From a virus, in the IMG/VR virus record IMGVR_UViG_3300010396_000030, positions 1 through 40,885 of that record: 40,885 nucleotides of DNA; one strand, 5' to 3'. Within the stretch, counting starts at the first letter, position 1. Each line of letters starts with the position of its first letter. Position numbers and translations under genes: made by a program. The notes beneath the pieces were generated by a model that was not told where the DNA came from, ran no database searches, and saw only the letters and a list, made by a program, of their open reading frames with translations. Positions 30,086-38,155 of the stretch are shown here, piece after piece.

Positions 30086-31537
30086 TCAGCCGAAATTCGC
30101 GCTGAACGCCGAGGAGCTCTCGATGCGCGCGAAGAACAGCTGATTTTCGATCAGGGTCCCGTACATCACTTTCCAGCCGACGATGCGCAGCTGGTTGAGC
30201 GGGTCGCTCTTGTCGGCCTTGTCGAGCCAGGTGATCTTCACCTCGTCGAGCGAGACCTGACCGTAGGCGCCGCGGCCGATAACGAAGGTCGGATAGACCG
30301 TCACGCCGGTGGCCGGCGCGGCGGGCGGAACCTGCGCCTGGCCAACGCCGGTCAGGGTGATCAGCGTATTGGGCGGCAGTTGCACCGCCTGACCCGCCAT
30401 GGGGCCGATGGTCGGGCCTTGCGGGCTTAGCGCGAGATTGCCCGGCGAATTGGTGGTCCCGACATAGACGTTGAAGGTGAAGCCCTGGATGTTCGGCGTC
30501 TGGATCGTCGCCGATCCGTTGGCCGCGATGGCGATCGCTCCCGCCATCACCTGATAGACCCGGCTCTCGTACTGGTTCTGCGTGTCCGAGGCGGTCAGCT
30601 GGAAGAAATAATTTCCGGCAGCGAAGGTGCCGCCCGCGGGGACCGCGACGGCATTGACCACCGCCACGCCGGTCCATGAGGGCAGCATGTTCGAGGAGAT
30701 CATGCGCGTGCCGCGCCACGCCCCGAACTCGTAATTGTAGAGCTTGGTGATGTCGGAATAGGTCCAGGCCAAGACCACCGTGTTGTTCTCGGCAAAATCC
30801 GAGAGCACGAAGTCATTGCCGATGAGGCAGTAATGCGGCGTCGCCCGCTTGTCGCCCGACATCTTCGCGCCGTCGCGGTTGGCGTCGAGCTTGGTGTCGG
30901 TCTCCATCTGCCCGTCGTACATCGGCGCGCCGATGTTCTGCAGCGCAGCCACGGTGCGATTGATGGTGTGCGGATCGAGCACGTCGCCGGCTTGCAGCGC
31001 GGCACGCGAGCCTCGCGCGTTCACATAGTTGATCTGCGTTCCCGCGAGCAGGCTGTTCCAGGTGTTGCGATCGAGCGTTTCCGCAATCTGCAAGCCGAGC
31101 ACGAAATTCGCCTGGTTCATCACCGGATGCTTGATGGTGAGCTCGGCGACGTCGGTCAGTTTGATGAGGTCGCCCCATTGCTGGGCGGTCGCGGTGACTT
31201 GGCTGATGGTCAGATTTTGGCCGACCGGCGGCACGCCTTCGGAGAGCGGCGCGAAGGGGAGCGGGATGCGGTTGAAGCGGGTGCCGGTATAGGTGATGCC
31301 GCGGCCCTTCGGCAGGGTCAGCGGATCGCCGAGCTGGAAGCCGATGAGGCGCCGCTGCGCGAGGGGGAGAACCTCGTCCTGGATGAAGTTTTCGATATCG
31401 GCCGTGTACTGGCCGCTGGTGTTGGTGGCGAAAGCGACATTCGGCGAGTGATATTCGCCGAATTCATCGACGCCGCTCGCGGGGAACGCCGTCTCGCCGA
31501 GTGCGAATGACTTCATGCCAAGATCGAAACTGCGCAT
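30086..31537 (-). CDS. Major capsid protein, N4-gp56 family, with Ig/FN3-like insertion
   Basis: A 483-residue protein. The N-terminal and central parts carry the N4-gp56 pattern: VLPLAQRRLIGFQLGDPLTL, LSEGVPPVGQNLTISQVTATAQ, QWGDLIKLTDVAELTIKHPV and AETLDRNTWNSLLAGTQ, a HK97-like fold. Between about 300 and 410 a beta-rich segment with AGNYFFQLTASDTQNQYESRV and QGFTFNVYVGTTNSPG resembles an FN3/Ig decoration domain, after which the capsid sequence resumes (FVIGRGAYGQVSLDEVKI). It is translated from an AAGGAG site lying in a hairpin (31545-31562). Confidence 0.85.
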   Translation of the reverse strand: MRSFDLGMKSFALGETAFPASGVDEFGEYHSPNVAFATNTSGQYTADIENFIQDEVLPLAQRRLIGFQLGDPLTLPKGRGITYTGTRFNRIPLPFAPLSEGVPPVGQNLTISQVTATAQQWGDLIKLTDVAELTIKHPVMNQANFVLGLQIAETLDRNTWNSLLAGTQINYVNARGSRAALQAGDVLDPHTINRTVAALQNIGAPMYDGQMETDTKLDANRDGAKMSGDKRATPHYCLIGNDFVLSDFAENNTVVLAWTYSDITKLYNYEFGAWRGTRMISSNMLPSWTGVAVVNAVAVPAGGTFAAGNYFFQLTASDTQNQYESRVYQVMAGAIAIAANGSATIQTPNIQGFTFNVYVGTTNSPGNLALSPQGPTIGPMAGQAVQLPPNTLITLTGVGQAQVPPAAPATGVTVYPTFVIGRGAYGQVSLDEVKITWLDKADKSDPLNQLRIVGWKVMYGTLIENQLFFARIESSSAFSANFG

Positions 31538-31543
31538 CCTTGC

Positions 31544-31582
31544 TCTCCTTCAGTTGAAGGAGGCCAGGCGGCTCTCCTTCAG
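31544..31582 (-). promoter_or_regulatory. Ribosome-binding-site hairpins at the scaffold/capsid junction
   Basis: On the minus strand the 12-mer CTGAAGGAGAGC occurs twice (31571-31582 and 31542-31553), and CTCCTTCA (31555-31562) lies between. The segment can pair with either copy: upstream with an 11-nt loop, or downstream as CTCCTTC-AACT-GAAGGAG. The second pairing masks the capsid Shine-Dalgarno. The scaffold stop codon is inside the first copy, so terminating ribosomes would interfere. A translational switch is inferred. Confidence 0.5.
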
Positions 31583-32343
31583 AATGTCGCATCCGCGAGG
31601 CGATCCCGCGCGGTCTTGCCCTTCTTGCCGCGCTCGGATCGCACATCGCTGCGCGCCGTTCCCGGCCGTGTCCTTTGCTGCTGCCGACGCCCATCGGCGG
31701 CGCGGCGCTGCTGCTCGGCGGCTCGGCCCTCTTTCTTGATGAGCTCGTCGCCGATCAAATGCCGGAGGATCGTGCCGCGCTCGACGAACCCGCCCTTGGC
31801 GAAGAGCTCGTTGAAGCGCTTCTCGACCTCGCCCTCGAACCGCGTGAGCTTCGGCTTCTCGGCCATCAGCGCGCGGAATTCCGAGCGGTCCATGCGCGCC
31901 GCGACGCGACGCTCTGCCTCATTGATGCGCTGGTCGGTCTCGCGCTTGTTCTTGTCGATCGTGTGAGCGGCGCGCTCCTCGGGCGTCATCGTCTCGAGGC
32001 GGGCTCTCTCCTCCGCTTCCTGGCGGGCGCGATCCTGCTGGCTGGTGTTGCCGCGGATCGCCTGCATCTCGCCTTCGAGCCGGGCTAGGCGCTCGCGGGC
32101 TTCGCGGGCTTCTGTCTCGGCTTCCTGGGCGCGGTGACGGAGATTGGCCCCTCGGGATGGTCGGCGCGGCGGATCCTCTTCCTCGTCCCCGTCCGATTCG
32201 CCTTCGGCTTCGGCCTCTTGCTCGGCCTCTTCCTCGGGTTCATCGCCGTCGCCTTCGGGCTCGTCGCCCTCGGCTTCGGTCTCGTTCGGGTCGGAATCGG
32301 TGTCTTCGTCGAGGTCTTCGACCTCGCGATCCTCGTCGGCCAT
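31579..32343 (-). CDS. Scaffolding protein
   Basis: A 254-residue protein from ATG 32343 behind GGAGGATGTG. Residues 1-75 are strongly acidic (EDLDEDTDSDPNETEAEGD), followed by a long coiled coil (AQEAETEAREARERLARLE and EEERAR-type helices), a middle part with SEFRALMAEKPKLTRF and a Lys/Arg-rich C-terminus ending RDRLADATF. Acidic, helical, directly upstream of the capsid gene: the profile of podovirus scaffolds. The basic tail would contact the coat protein. Confidence 0.8.
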   Translation of the reverse strand: MADEDREVEDLDEDTDSDPNETEAEGDEPEGDGDEPEEEAEQEAEAEGESDGDEEEDPPRRPSRGANLRHRAQEAETEAREARERLARLEGEMQAIRGNTSQQDRARQEAEERARLETMTPEERAAHTIDKNKRETDQRINEAERRVAARMDRSEFRALMAEKPKLTRFEGEVEKRFNELFAKGGFVERGTILRHLIGDELIKKEGRAAEQQRRAADGRRQQQRTRPGTARSDVRSERGKKGKTARDRLADATF

Positions 32344-32414
32344 CACATCCTCCAGCCGCATTACGGGCGGCGAGCTCGGGGCCCCATTACGTGGGGCGAG
32401 ATCGATGGGGCGGG

Positions 32415-32444
32415 ATTTCACACCAGATTTGGTGTGGTAGTCAA
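32415..32444 (-). promoter_or_regulatory. Leftward promoter with palindrome in the spacer, site 1
   Basis: On the minus strand, -35 TTGACT (32439-32444), an 18-bp spacer and -10 TGAAAT (32415-32420) precede the scaffold gene by about 70 bp. The spacer region contains a perfect 7-bp inverted repeat, CACACCA-AATC-TGGTGTG (32419-32436), matching the ACACY-N6-GGTGT sites elsewhere. Located in a 111-bp gap between portal and scaffold genes. It may start the capsid transcript under control of a phage regulator. Confidence 0.55.
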
Positions 32445-32454
32445 GTACCCTCTG

Positions 32455-34566
32455 CTACATCTTGCGCGGCATGGGGGTCGCGCCAGCCTGCGGCATGGCA
32501 TCGGGCCGGATTGCCCCCGGCGCCGCGCGCAACATCCGCGGCCCCGCCGGCTGCGCGCCAGGTCGTGGCTGTCCGGGCAGGCCGGGATTGCCCCCGCCTC
32601 CCGGCGAGCCGGGCTGGCCCTGCTGTTGCTGCTGGGCTTGGCCCGCCTTCTGCGCCATCTGCATCTGATGGTTCAGGATATGCACGCGGAACACGCCCTT
32701 GGGATCGCCCTGCTCCTTCATCGCGGCAAGGTGCGCCTGAATGTGCTTCACGTCGTTGTCGAAGGGCGAGGTCGGCACCTCGAAGCCCTCGGCGAGCATG
32801 TCGTTCTCCGCATCCGGCGGGTGCGAAAGCTCGTCGCGCACGTCCTTGAAGACCAGCGGGGCGTCCCGAGGACCGAAAGCCGACATGATGAGGCGCTCGA
32901 CCGGCACCACGAGATCGAGCCGGCGACCGGGCAGCAGCTGCGGCGGGATCCCGCGCACTACGTTGATGGCGGCGATCTGCTGCTGGATTTGCGCGGCGTT
33001 GCGAGCCTGCTCGACGCCGAACCAGCGGAACTCGTAGCGGCGACCCATCTGGAGCGGCGGGATGCTCTCCATCTTCGCGCGCACGCCCATCTGCCCGAAA
33101 GCTCGGATCGTCACGTCGTTGGTGCGAAACTGCGCGTCGTATTCCATGAACCGCTCGATCAGCGGCGTCCAGACACCCTCCTCCTGCACGGTCACCACGT
33201 CGCTGGTGGTGAGGATATCGACCTGCTGCTCGAGCGCGACCTCTGCCTGATTGCGCTTGGCGCCCGGCCGTCCGGTCTGCTGCGGCACCATCGACGGATT
33301 GACGCCGAGGGTCTCGTAAATCTCCGACTTCGAGGCGGCGACGATCTGGAAAGCGTCTTTCCACAGGGCCGGGAATTGCGCGAATTTCGTGTCGTTCGGG
33401 CTGGTCTCCCACACTGCGGCAAGATCGAGGATCATCGAGCCGACCTTCGGGTTTTTGACCGGGTCCGTCATAATGATGGGCAGCAGCGCATAGGTGGCGC
33501 TGTCCATGCCCTCGTTCACCGCATCGTTCGCCGCGTACTGCATCTCCTTGGCCGGCTCGATGAGGCTCGCGCCTTTCGAGACGCCGAGATTTTCAACCGG
33601 GCACGAGATGAGCGGCTGACGATCGCACCAGTATTTGCAGCGCTTGGCGCCAAGAACGATGGTCGGGCCGCCGCCGAAATAAGCGCAGCAGAGCCGCATC
33701 GCGCCGTCGATCTTCAGCTTCGTCCACGTCTCGTAGCCGAGATAGTATTTTCCCTTGTCTTTGATACCCGCAGCGTCGACGAGCTCCTTGCGCGTGTTGG
33801 ACCGTCCGGCGCTCTCAACGCGGCGCATCTCCTTGATGATCCGGTCGCCCTCGTCCTTGACGATCTCGCCCTCGGCGATCATCTCGCGCAGCCGTGCCTT
33901 GGTCCATCGGCGCAAGATCGTCACATGGCCGCCGAGCTCGATCGCTTCGTCGGCGGTGCTGGCCGTCGCGGGATGGATGAGCACATCGCTGTCGGGGATA
34001 AGCTCGACCTCGGGATGCTCGTCGAAGATGGTCTCCTCGTGAATGTCCTCGATTTCCTCGTTTGGAGAATCGAAGCCATCAACATCGGCCGGCTTCGTCT
34101 CGACCCAGCACACGTCGCGGCGATGCGAAGCCCAGGACACGTAGAGGTTATATTGGCCCTCAATGTCGCCGTATTTGTTCATCGCCGGAGCGATCTTCGT
34201 GCGCAGCTTCGCGCGGCGGACATAGTGCTCGGCCAGCGCCATCAGCGCGGCGGGCTGCTCGCCGTTCTCGTCGATGACATCGACGCAGCGCCCGGAGCGC
34301 GGGAAAATCTGGTTGGTGAAGCGGGTCTTGCGCGCATTGATCGCGTTGTGGACGATCGGAACGAAAATCTTCGAATTGCCGTCGTAGTACTGATTGCCGC
34401 CGAGCTTGCAGTTGTAGATGTCCCAAAAGTCGACTTGATCATCGGCGCGATCACGCTGCGCGATGAAGCCCTGGTCGACCTCGCTGTGAATTTCGAGAAG
34501 CCGGTCGCGGATGCGCTTGCGACCGCTCAATTCCTCGTCGCGTGGGGTTTGCTTTTTGCTCGCCAT
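32455..34566 (-). CDS. Portal protein
   Basis: A 703-residue protein from ATG 34566, which overlaps the terminase stop (TAATG on the coding strand). It has IRDRLLEIHSEVDQGFIAQRD, FWDIYNCKLGGNQYY, SKIFVPIVHNAINARKTRFT, IFPRSGRCVDVIDEN early, and later YLGYETWTKLKIDGAMRLCCA and QQTGRPGAKRNQAEVALEQQ, consistent with large podovirus portals (P22/N4-like size class). The C-terminus is Gln/Pro/Gly-rich (AGQAQQQQQGQPGSPGGGGN), probably a flexible tail or barrel extension inside the capsid. Position right after the terminase gene supports the call. Confidence 0.85.
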   Translation of the reverse strand: MASKKQTPRDEELSGRKRIRDRLLEIHSEVDQGFIAQRDRADDQVDFWDIYNCKLGGNQYYDGNSKIFVPIVHNAINARKTRFTNQIFPRSGRCVDVIDENGEQPAALMALAEHYVRRAKLRTKIAPAMNKYGDIEGQYNLYVSWASHRRDVCWVETKPADVDGFDSPNEEIEDIHEETIFDEHPEVELIPDSDVLIHPATASTADEAIELGGHVTILRRWTKARLREMIAEGEIVKDEGDRIIKEMRRVESAGRSNTRKELVDAAGIKDKGKYYLGYETWTKLKIDGAMRLCCAYFGGGPTIVLGAKRCKYWCDRQPLISCPVENLGVSKGASLIEPAKEMQYAANDAVNEGMDSATYALLPIIMTDPVKNPKVGSMILDLAAVWETSPNDTKFAQFPALWKDAFQIVAASKSEIYETLGVNPSMVPQQTGRPGAKRNQAEVALEQQVDILTTSDVVTVQEEGVWTPLIERFMEYDAQFRTNDVTIRAFGQMGVRAKMESIPPLQMGRRYEFRWFGVEQARNAAQIQQQIAAINVVRGIPPQLLPGRRLDLVVPVERLIMSAFGPRDAPLVFKDVRDELSHPPDAENDMLAEGFEVPTSPFDNDVKHIQAHLAAMKEQGDPKGVFRVHILNHQMQMAQKAGQAQQQQQGQPGSPGGGGNPGLPGQPRPGAQPAGPRMLRAAPGAIRPDAMPQAGATPMPRKM

Positions 34567-36554
34567 TACCGTCTCCCAGGCATCGCGCAGACATAGCGCG
34601 AACCGTCGCGCGCCGTCGCATAGTGGACTTCCCGGCCCTCGCTCTCGCCCGCAATGACGCGCAGGAGCCCAGCGAAGCTCTCGATACCTTCCATCAGCGT
34701 CCGATAGATATTTTCCTCGGCGCGCTCCGCGATCTCTCCGCGCTTGCCGACCGCCAAGGCGTAGCCGCCGGCGAGCGCGCTCAGCGTCCACCGGGCGCGC
34801 GACGAGACCTGAAGCCCTGCGGCGCCGCGCACGTCATGCCGGAAATATTCGCGCAGCTCTTCGCGCCCGATCTTCCAATCGACGCCCTGCCGCAGATCGA
34901 TCTGGCGAGCCCGCAGCGCTTGCTTCAGCCCGAGATTGTTCCAGGTGTCGAAATGCAGCGGCGGCGCGCACCAGCTGGGAACCTCTCCCGGCGCGGCAAT
35001 ATTGGCGGCCTTGATGATCCGCGGCACAACCTGGCCCGGCTCTCCTTCCTCGATCCAGTCTGCCAGGACGCGAAGCGCGCCCCCGGCGAATTGGAGCATG
35101 GCGGCAGCGACGTGCCCGCGCGCCGCGTTGATCGCCATCCAGACGCCCTCGTTCCTGACCAGCCGAAGGCCCTTGACGATGTTGGCTTCGCCGAAGGTGT
35201 CATAGATCGGCACGCCCGGCCTCATGCGCGGCGCATAGGCAAGAGCGTTGGGCGCGTCGATCTTGCCCGTCGGGAAATTCAGCAGCTGCTGCTTCAGCTC
35301 GGGCAGATCCTTGGCGAAGGTGACGTCGCCGCCAGCAAAGAACGGTTGCAGCGCAGCGATGAAGTCGAGTTTCGAGCGCGGCGCGCGCATCGCCTTCACC
35401 GGGATCAACCGGCCGCGCTTCAGCTGCTCCTGGCGCAGCGGCTGCATCAGGAACTCGTTGAGCCCGTCTTCCTCGACGCCGATCTGCACCGGCTGAAATT
35501 CGTCATCGATGCGGAAGGCCAGATCGATGACCTGATCGGGCATCAGCAGCTGCGCGCCGGCATCCCAAATGACGATGCGGTTGCCTATCCAGGAAAACAC
35601 GACCCATCCCGTGGTCGCGCTCGTCTTGTGCGCGGTGCGCGCCGGATCGATGAAAGCGTAGGTCGGCTCCCAGGTCCGCAGCCGCGGCTTCACGACATTT
35701 GTCAGCATCTCGGGCTTGAATTTGCGGCTTTCGGCCGAGACCGCCCGGCACATGTATTCCCGCTCCCAGATCGCCGACTGGCCGCGGTGCTCGTAGCCGG
35801 CGCGCTCCTTGGTGATCCACTCCATCGGGAATTTCGCCGGCCAGGTTGCCGCCTCCTTGCCGGCTTCGTCGAGATAGACGATGGGGAAGATCAGTGAGCG
35901 GAAGGTCGGGTCGTTCGCGACCTTGGCGATAACGGCATCTTCGTCGAGCCGGTTTCCCGTCATCCGAACGCGCGCGTCCTTGGCGAGCGCCGGCAGCAGC
36001 GTGCCGAAGAGCCAGTCGTAGCGCTCCTTTCGCGCTTCGGGGGTCCTGACCGATTCTTCGTCCTCGATATCGTCGATCCAGCAGAAGTCCGGCCGCCACT
36101 GGTGATGCTTGACTCCGCGCAGCGACTGTCCGATGCCGACGGCCTGGATCAGCGGCCCGCTCGCGAGCTCCATCTTGTGCCCGGTCCAGATCCCGCCCTG
36201 CTGATGCCCGAACACCTCGAGCAGGTCTTCGTTGGTCTGCACCTCGTGCTTGATTGCCTCGACGCGCTCCATCGCGCGCGCCTCGCTCGAGCCGACGATG
36301 AGGCAGTTGCGAAACTCGCGCAGCGAGCCGCGCAGCGTTACCGCTTCCTCGCCGGTGGTGGATTTTGCCGCGTCGCGGAAGGCCTCGATCGACACCCGCG
36401 GCGCCGCCGCGTGCCAGGCCTCGATCATCTCGGCGTGCATCGGCGCGCTCGGGTCGGTATGCCGATGCGCGAACAGAACGGCGTGCGCCATGCGGCGGTC
36501 CCGGGCAAACCGGGCGATCACCGTCTCCAGCGCGTCACTCGTCCTCGTCGTCAT
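34566..36554 (-). CDS. terL: Large terminase subunit
   Basis: A 662-residue packaging motor. ATPase: the deviant Walker A FRDAAKST at residues 59-66, Walker B WIDDIE at 159-164 with the catalytic Glu, and a coupling region MTGNRLDEDAV near 198-208. Nuclease: Asp 303 (FIDPARTAHKTSATTG), Glu 361/362 (VGVEEDGLNEF) and Asp 433 (GKIDAPNALAYA), the RNase H-fold set. The C-terminal 200 residues are extra and contain PGEVPSWCAPPLHFDTW; they may contact the portal. It follows a very short acidic gene and precedes the portal gene. Confidence 0.92.
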   Translation of the reverse strand: MTTRTSDALETVIARFARDRRMAHAVLFAHRHTDPSAPMHAEMIEAWHAAAPRVSIEAFRDAAKSTTGEEAVTLRGSLREFRNCLIVGSSEARAMERVEAIKHEVQTNEDLLEVFGHQQGGIWTGHKMELASGPLIQAVGIGQSLRGVKHHQWRPDFCWIDDIEDEESVRTPEARKERYDWLFGTLLPALAKDARVRMTGNRLDEDAVIAKVANDPTFRSLIFPIVYLDEAGKEAATWPAKFPMEWITKERAGYEHRGQSAIWEREYMCRAVSAESRKFKPEMLTNVVKPRLRTWEPTYAFIDPARTAHKTSATTGWVVFSWIGNRIVIWDAGAQLLMPDQVIDLAFRIDDEFQPVQIGVEEDGLNEFLMQPLRQEQLKRGRLIPVKAMRAPRSKLDFIAALQPFFAGGDVTFAKDLPELKQQLLNFPTGKIDAPNALAYAPRMRPGVPIYDTFGEANIVKGLRLVRNEGVWMAINAARGHVAAAMLQFAGGALRVLADWIEEGEPGQVVPRIIKAANIAAPGEVPSWCAPPLHFDTWNNLGLKQALRARQIDLRQGVDWKIGREELREYFRHDVRGAAGLQVSSRARWTLSALAGGYALAVGKRGEIAERAEENIYRTLMEGIESFAGLLRVIAGESEGREVHYATARDGSRYVCAMPGRR

Positions 36555-36693
36555 CGTCGCTTTCTTCGGGAAGGCTCGCGTCGCAATCCCAAGGCGGGCC
36601 CTCCTCGTCCTCGCGCTCGGGCTCGACGATCGCGCCGTTCACGCTGGTGTCGTCGTAGCCCGGATCGATGAAGGGATCGGCGTAGGTGATCAT
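36535..36693 (-). CDS. 52-residue acidic protein upstream of the terminase
   Basis: From ATG 36693 (overlap with the previous stop) to 36535, overlapping the terminase start by 20 bp. The sequence ends in a run of Glu/Asp (EESDDDDEDE). Location suggests a packaging accessory, but it is too small and lacks the HTH of a small terminase. Confidence 0.55.
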   Translation of the reverse strand: MITYADPFIDPGYDDTSVNGAIVEPEREDEEGPPWDCDASLPEESDDDDEDE

Positions 36694-36899
36694 TTCTTCA
36701 CGAGCGAGAATCTCGAACCGTCGAAGCGGATCAAATCGCCGACGGCAGGCTTGCTGTCGGTCTGCAATTCCGCGAGCAGGACCCGTGGCTGAAGCGCCGA
36801 ATGCGTGCCCTTCCCGTCGCCAGTCGGAAACGAGCCGCCGACGATTACGTATCCGTCCTCGACCTTGATAATCGGGTTTTCCCATGTCAGCGTCGTCAT
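36690..36899 (-). CDS. Hypothetical small protein
   Basis: A 69-residue protein starting at 36899. Its sequence (PIIKVEDGYVIVGGSFPTG, VGDLIRFDGSRFSLVKK) looks like a small beta barrel. Coupled to the next gene by ATGA. Function unknown. A 127-bp stretch upstream (36900-37026) shows no gene or clear signal. Confidence 0.6.
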   Translation of the reverse strand: MTTLTWENPIIKVEDGYVIVGGSFPTGDGKGTHSALQPRVLLAELQTDSKPAVGDLIRFDGSRFSLVKK

Positions 36900-37026
36900 G
36901 GTCGGCGCGCGCCCTTTCTCCCTTCGTCCACCCCAGCCGCAGCGCAGGAGCCTCGGTTCTGCCCCGGTCGCAAGGTGCGCTCGCAGCCGCGCCGCCGGCT
37001 GTCGGAATCAGCGCTGCGGCATCTCG

Positions 37027-37188
37027 CTATTCGGCCGGAGCGCCAATCGTCCGGGCGGCTTCGGTCGGGCGCGTCGAGACCGGCTGCAGCCGCATCGATC
37101 CGTCGCTCATCACCAGCACCTTGTCGCCCGGCTGCGCATCAGCGGCGCCGGCGACGTTCGCGCGCTTGACCGTCTCGCTGATGCACAT
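37027..37188 (-). CDS. Hypothetical 53-residue protein
   Basis: Starts at ATG 37188 within the end of the preceding gene and stops at TAG 37027. It contains AQPGDKVLVMSDGSMRL, a short beta-hairpin pattern common in small late phage proteins, then a disordered Pro/Thr/Ala tail. Support is composition and overlap only. Confidence 0.45.
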   Translation of the reverse strand: MCISETVKRANVAGAADAQPGDKVLVMSDGSMRLQPVSTRPTEAARTIGAPAE

Positions 37189-37354
37189 GCCATTCGCAAA
37201 TCAGCACGTCATCGCGGACCTCGGCGATCGGCATGGCCTTGACGACATCAAGAGCCGGCTCGGGCTCTCCCGATGACGCTGCCGCGTCGCCGTTCTCGCC
37301 CTGGTCAGGCTGCGGTGTCGGGTCCTGCGCTGTCGGCTCCTGATCCTCGTCCAT
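37139..37354 (-). CDS. Small acidic protein
   Basis: A 71-residue protein from ATG 37354 behind AAGGAGAGG. The first 35 residues are Glu/Asp/Gln/Pro-rich and probably disordered; the rest (ALDVVKAMPIAEVRDDVLICEW) is a short folded part, with an Arg-rich end that lies in DNA shared with the next gene. Function unknown. Confidence 0.5.
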   Translation of the reverse strand: MDEDQEPTAQDPTPQPDQGENGDAAASSGEPEPALDVVKAMPIAEVRDDVLICEWHVHQRDGQARERRRRR

Positions 37355-37574
37355 TGGTCCTCTCCTTGAGGGGGTTTCCCGTGTAGTGGGGTCTGACGTG
37401 TCGGTGGATGAAGTTGCCCGGCGACGGCGACGCAACGAGGCCATCGAAAACCTCCTTCGGGGCCTGATAGCCGTATTCGAGGCCGCCCTTGAACCGGATC
37501 TGCAGCTCGCCCGCCGCGTCGTCATAGCGCGCGGCCTCGACATGCGAGGATTTCAGCGAGGTCCAATCGCTCAC
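37305..37574 (-). CDS. KTSC-domain protein
   Basis: An 89-residue protein from GTG 37574 (GTGA overlap with the preceding membrane peptide). The first 60 residues follow the KTSC pattern: LKSSHVEAARYDDAAGELQI, RFKGGLEYGYQAPKEVFDG, then NFIHRHVRPHY. KTSC domains are common in phages and bacteria; a nucleic-acid or ribosome-related role has been suggested but is not established. The C-terminal tail overlaps the following gene. Confidence 0.7.
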   Translation of the reverse strand: MSDWTSLKSSHVEAARYDDAAGELQIRFKGGLEYGYQAPKEVFDGLVASPSPGNFIHRHVRPHYTGNPLKERTNGRGSGADSAGPDTAA

Positions 37575-37681
37575 CGGAGAGCCCTCGCCATCCAAATCCT
37601 GAGACGCACCAAGGCCCCGACCACGACTGCGATCGCAATCATCACGGCCAGCAACACGACATAGAGGATCTCGGCGACCAT
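37571..37681 (-). CDS. 36-residue single-span membrane peptide
   Basis: Starts at 37681 in an ATGA overlap with the amidase gene and ends in GTGA with the KTSC gene. One hydrophobic segment, ILYVVLLAVMIAIAVVVGAL, is followed by a basic tail (RLRIW, RALR). Overlap on both sides makes coding likely. It could be a membrane partner of the amidase or a lysis regulator. Confidence 0.5.
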   Translation of the reverse strand: MVAEILYVVLLAVMIAIAVVVGALVRLRIWMARALR

Positions 37682-38151
37682 CAGCCGCTCGCTTTGGTGA
37701 CAATCTCCAGCCGGCCGAGCTGCTCGCACATGCGGAGCAAGTCCACCGGCGACGTCTCTTCCGGGGCGAAGATCGAGGGCCGAACCACGCCCGCCGACCG
37801 CAACACCCGATCGACGAACTCGGAGCAGAAATCGCGGCCGGTGCTCGCCACGTTCTGACCCAGGACGAAATTCGCAAGACCAGCCCAGTCGTAGGCCGTG
37901 CCGATGTAGCCTTCGCCGAGGGCATAGACCGAATCGGCGAAGGGACAGTCGATCGTCACCCGAGCCTCGTAGCTGAAGGCCGCATAGTCGAGTGCCCGCT
38001 TCTGCACCCCGCCTTCGAAGCGGGAGCCGAGCCGGAACCCGTCCGGGGTGATGAACTCGGCGTGGCTGACCGGCCCGCGCGACACCTTCCGGATCAGCGC
38101 CGAGAGCGCATCATGGGAGGAGACGAACGAGACGACAACCGCGCCGGGCAC
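37681..38151 (-). CDS. Permuted papain-like (YiiX/NlpC-P60 class) peptidase or amidase
   Basis: A 156-residue protein. His 30 in VSHAEFITPDG comes before Cys 109 in GRDFCSEFVDRVL, the permuted order of YiiX/YaeF-type enzymes; supporting features are GSRFEGGVQKRALDY, the AYDWAGLANFVLGQ helix and a Gly-Tyr-Ile-Gly turn. Substrates of this class include murein peptides and acylated or amidated groups. It could open peptidoglycan during entry or lysis. No signal peptide; encoded with small membrane proteins just before the terminase block. Confidence 0.75.
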   Translation of the reverse strand: MPGAVVVSFVSSHDALSALIRKVSRGPVSHAEFITPDGFRLGSRFEGGVQKRALDYAAFSYEARVTIDCPFADSVYALGEGYIGTAYDWAGLANFVLGQNVASTGRDFCSEFVDRVLRSAGVVRPSIFAPEETSPVDLLRMCEQLGRLEIVTKASG

Positions 38152-38155
38152 GGGA

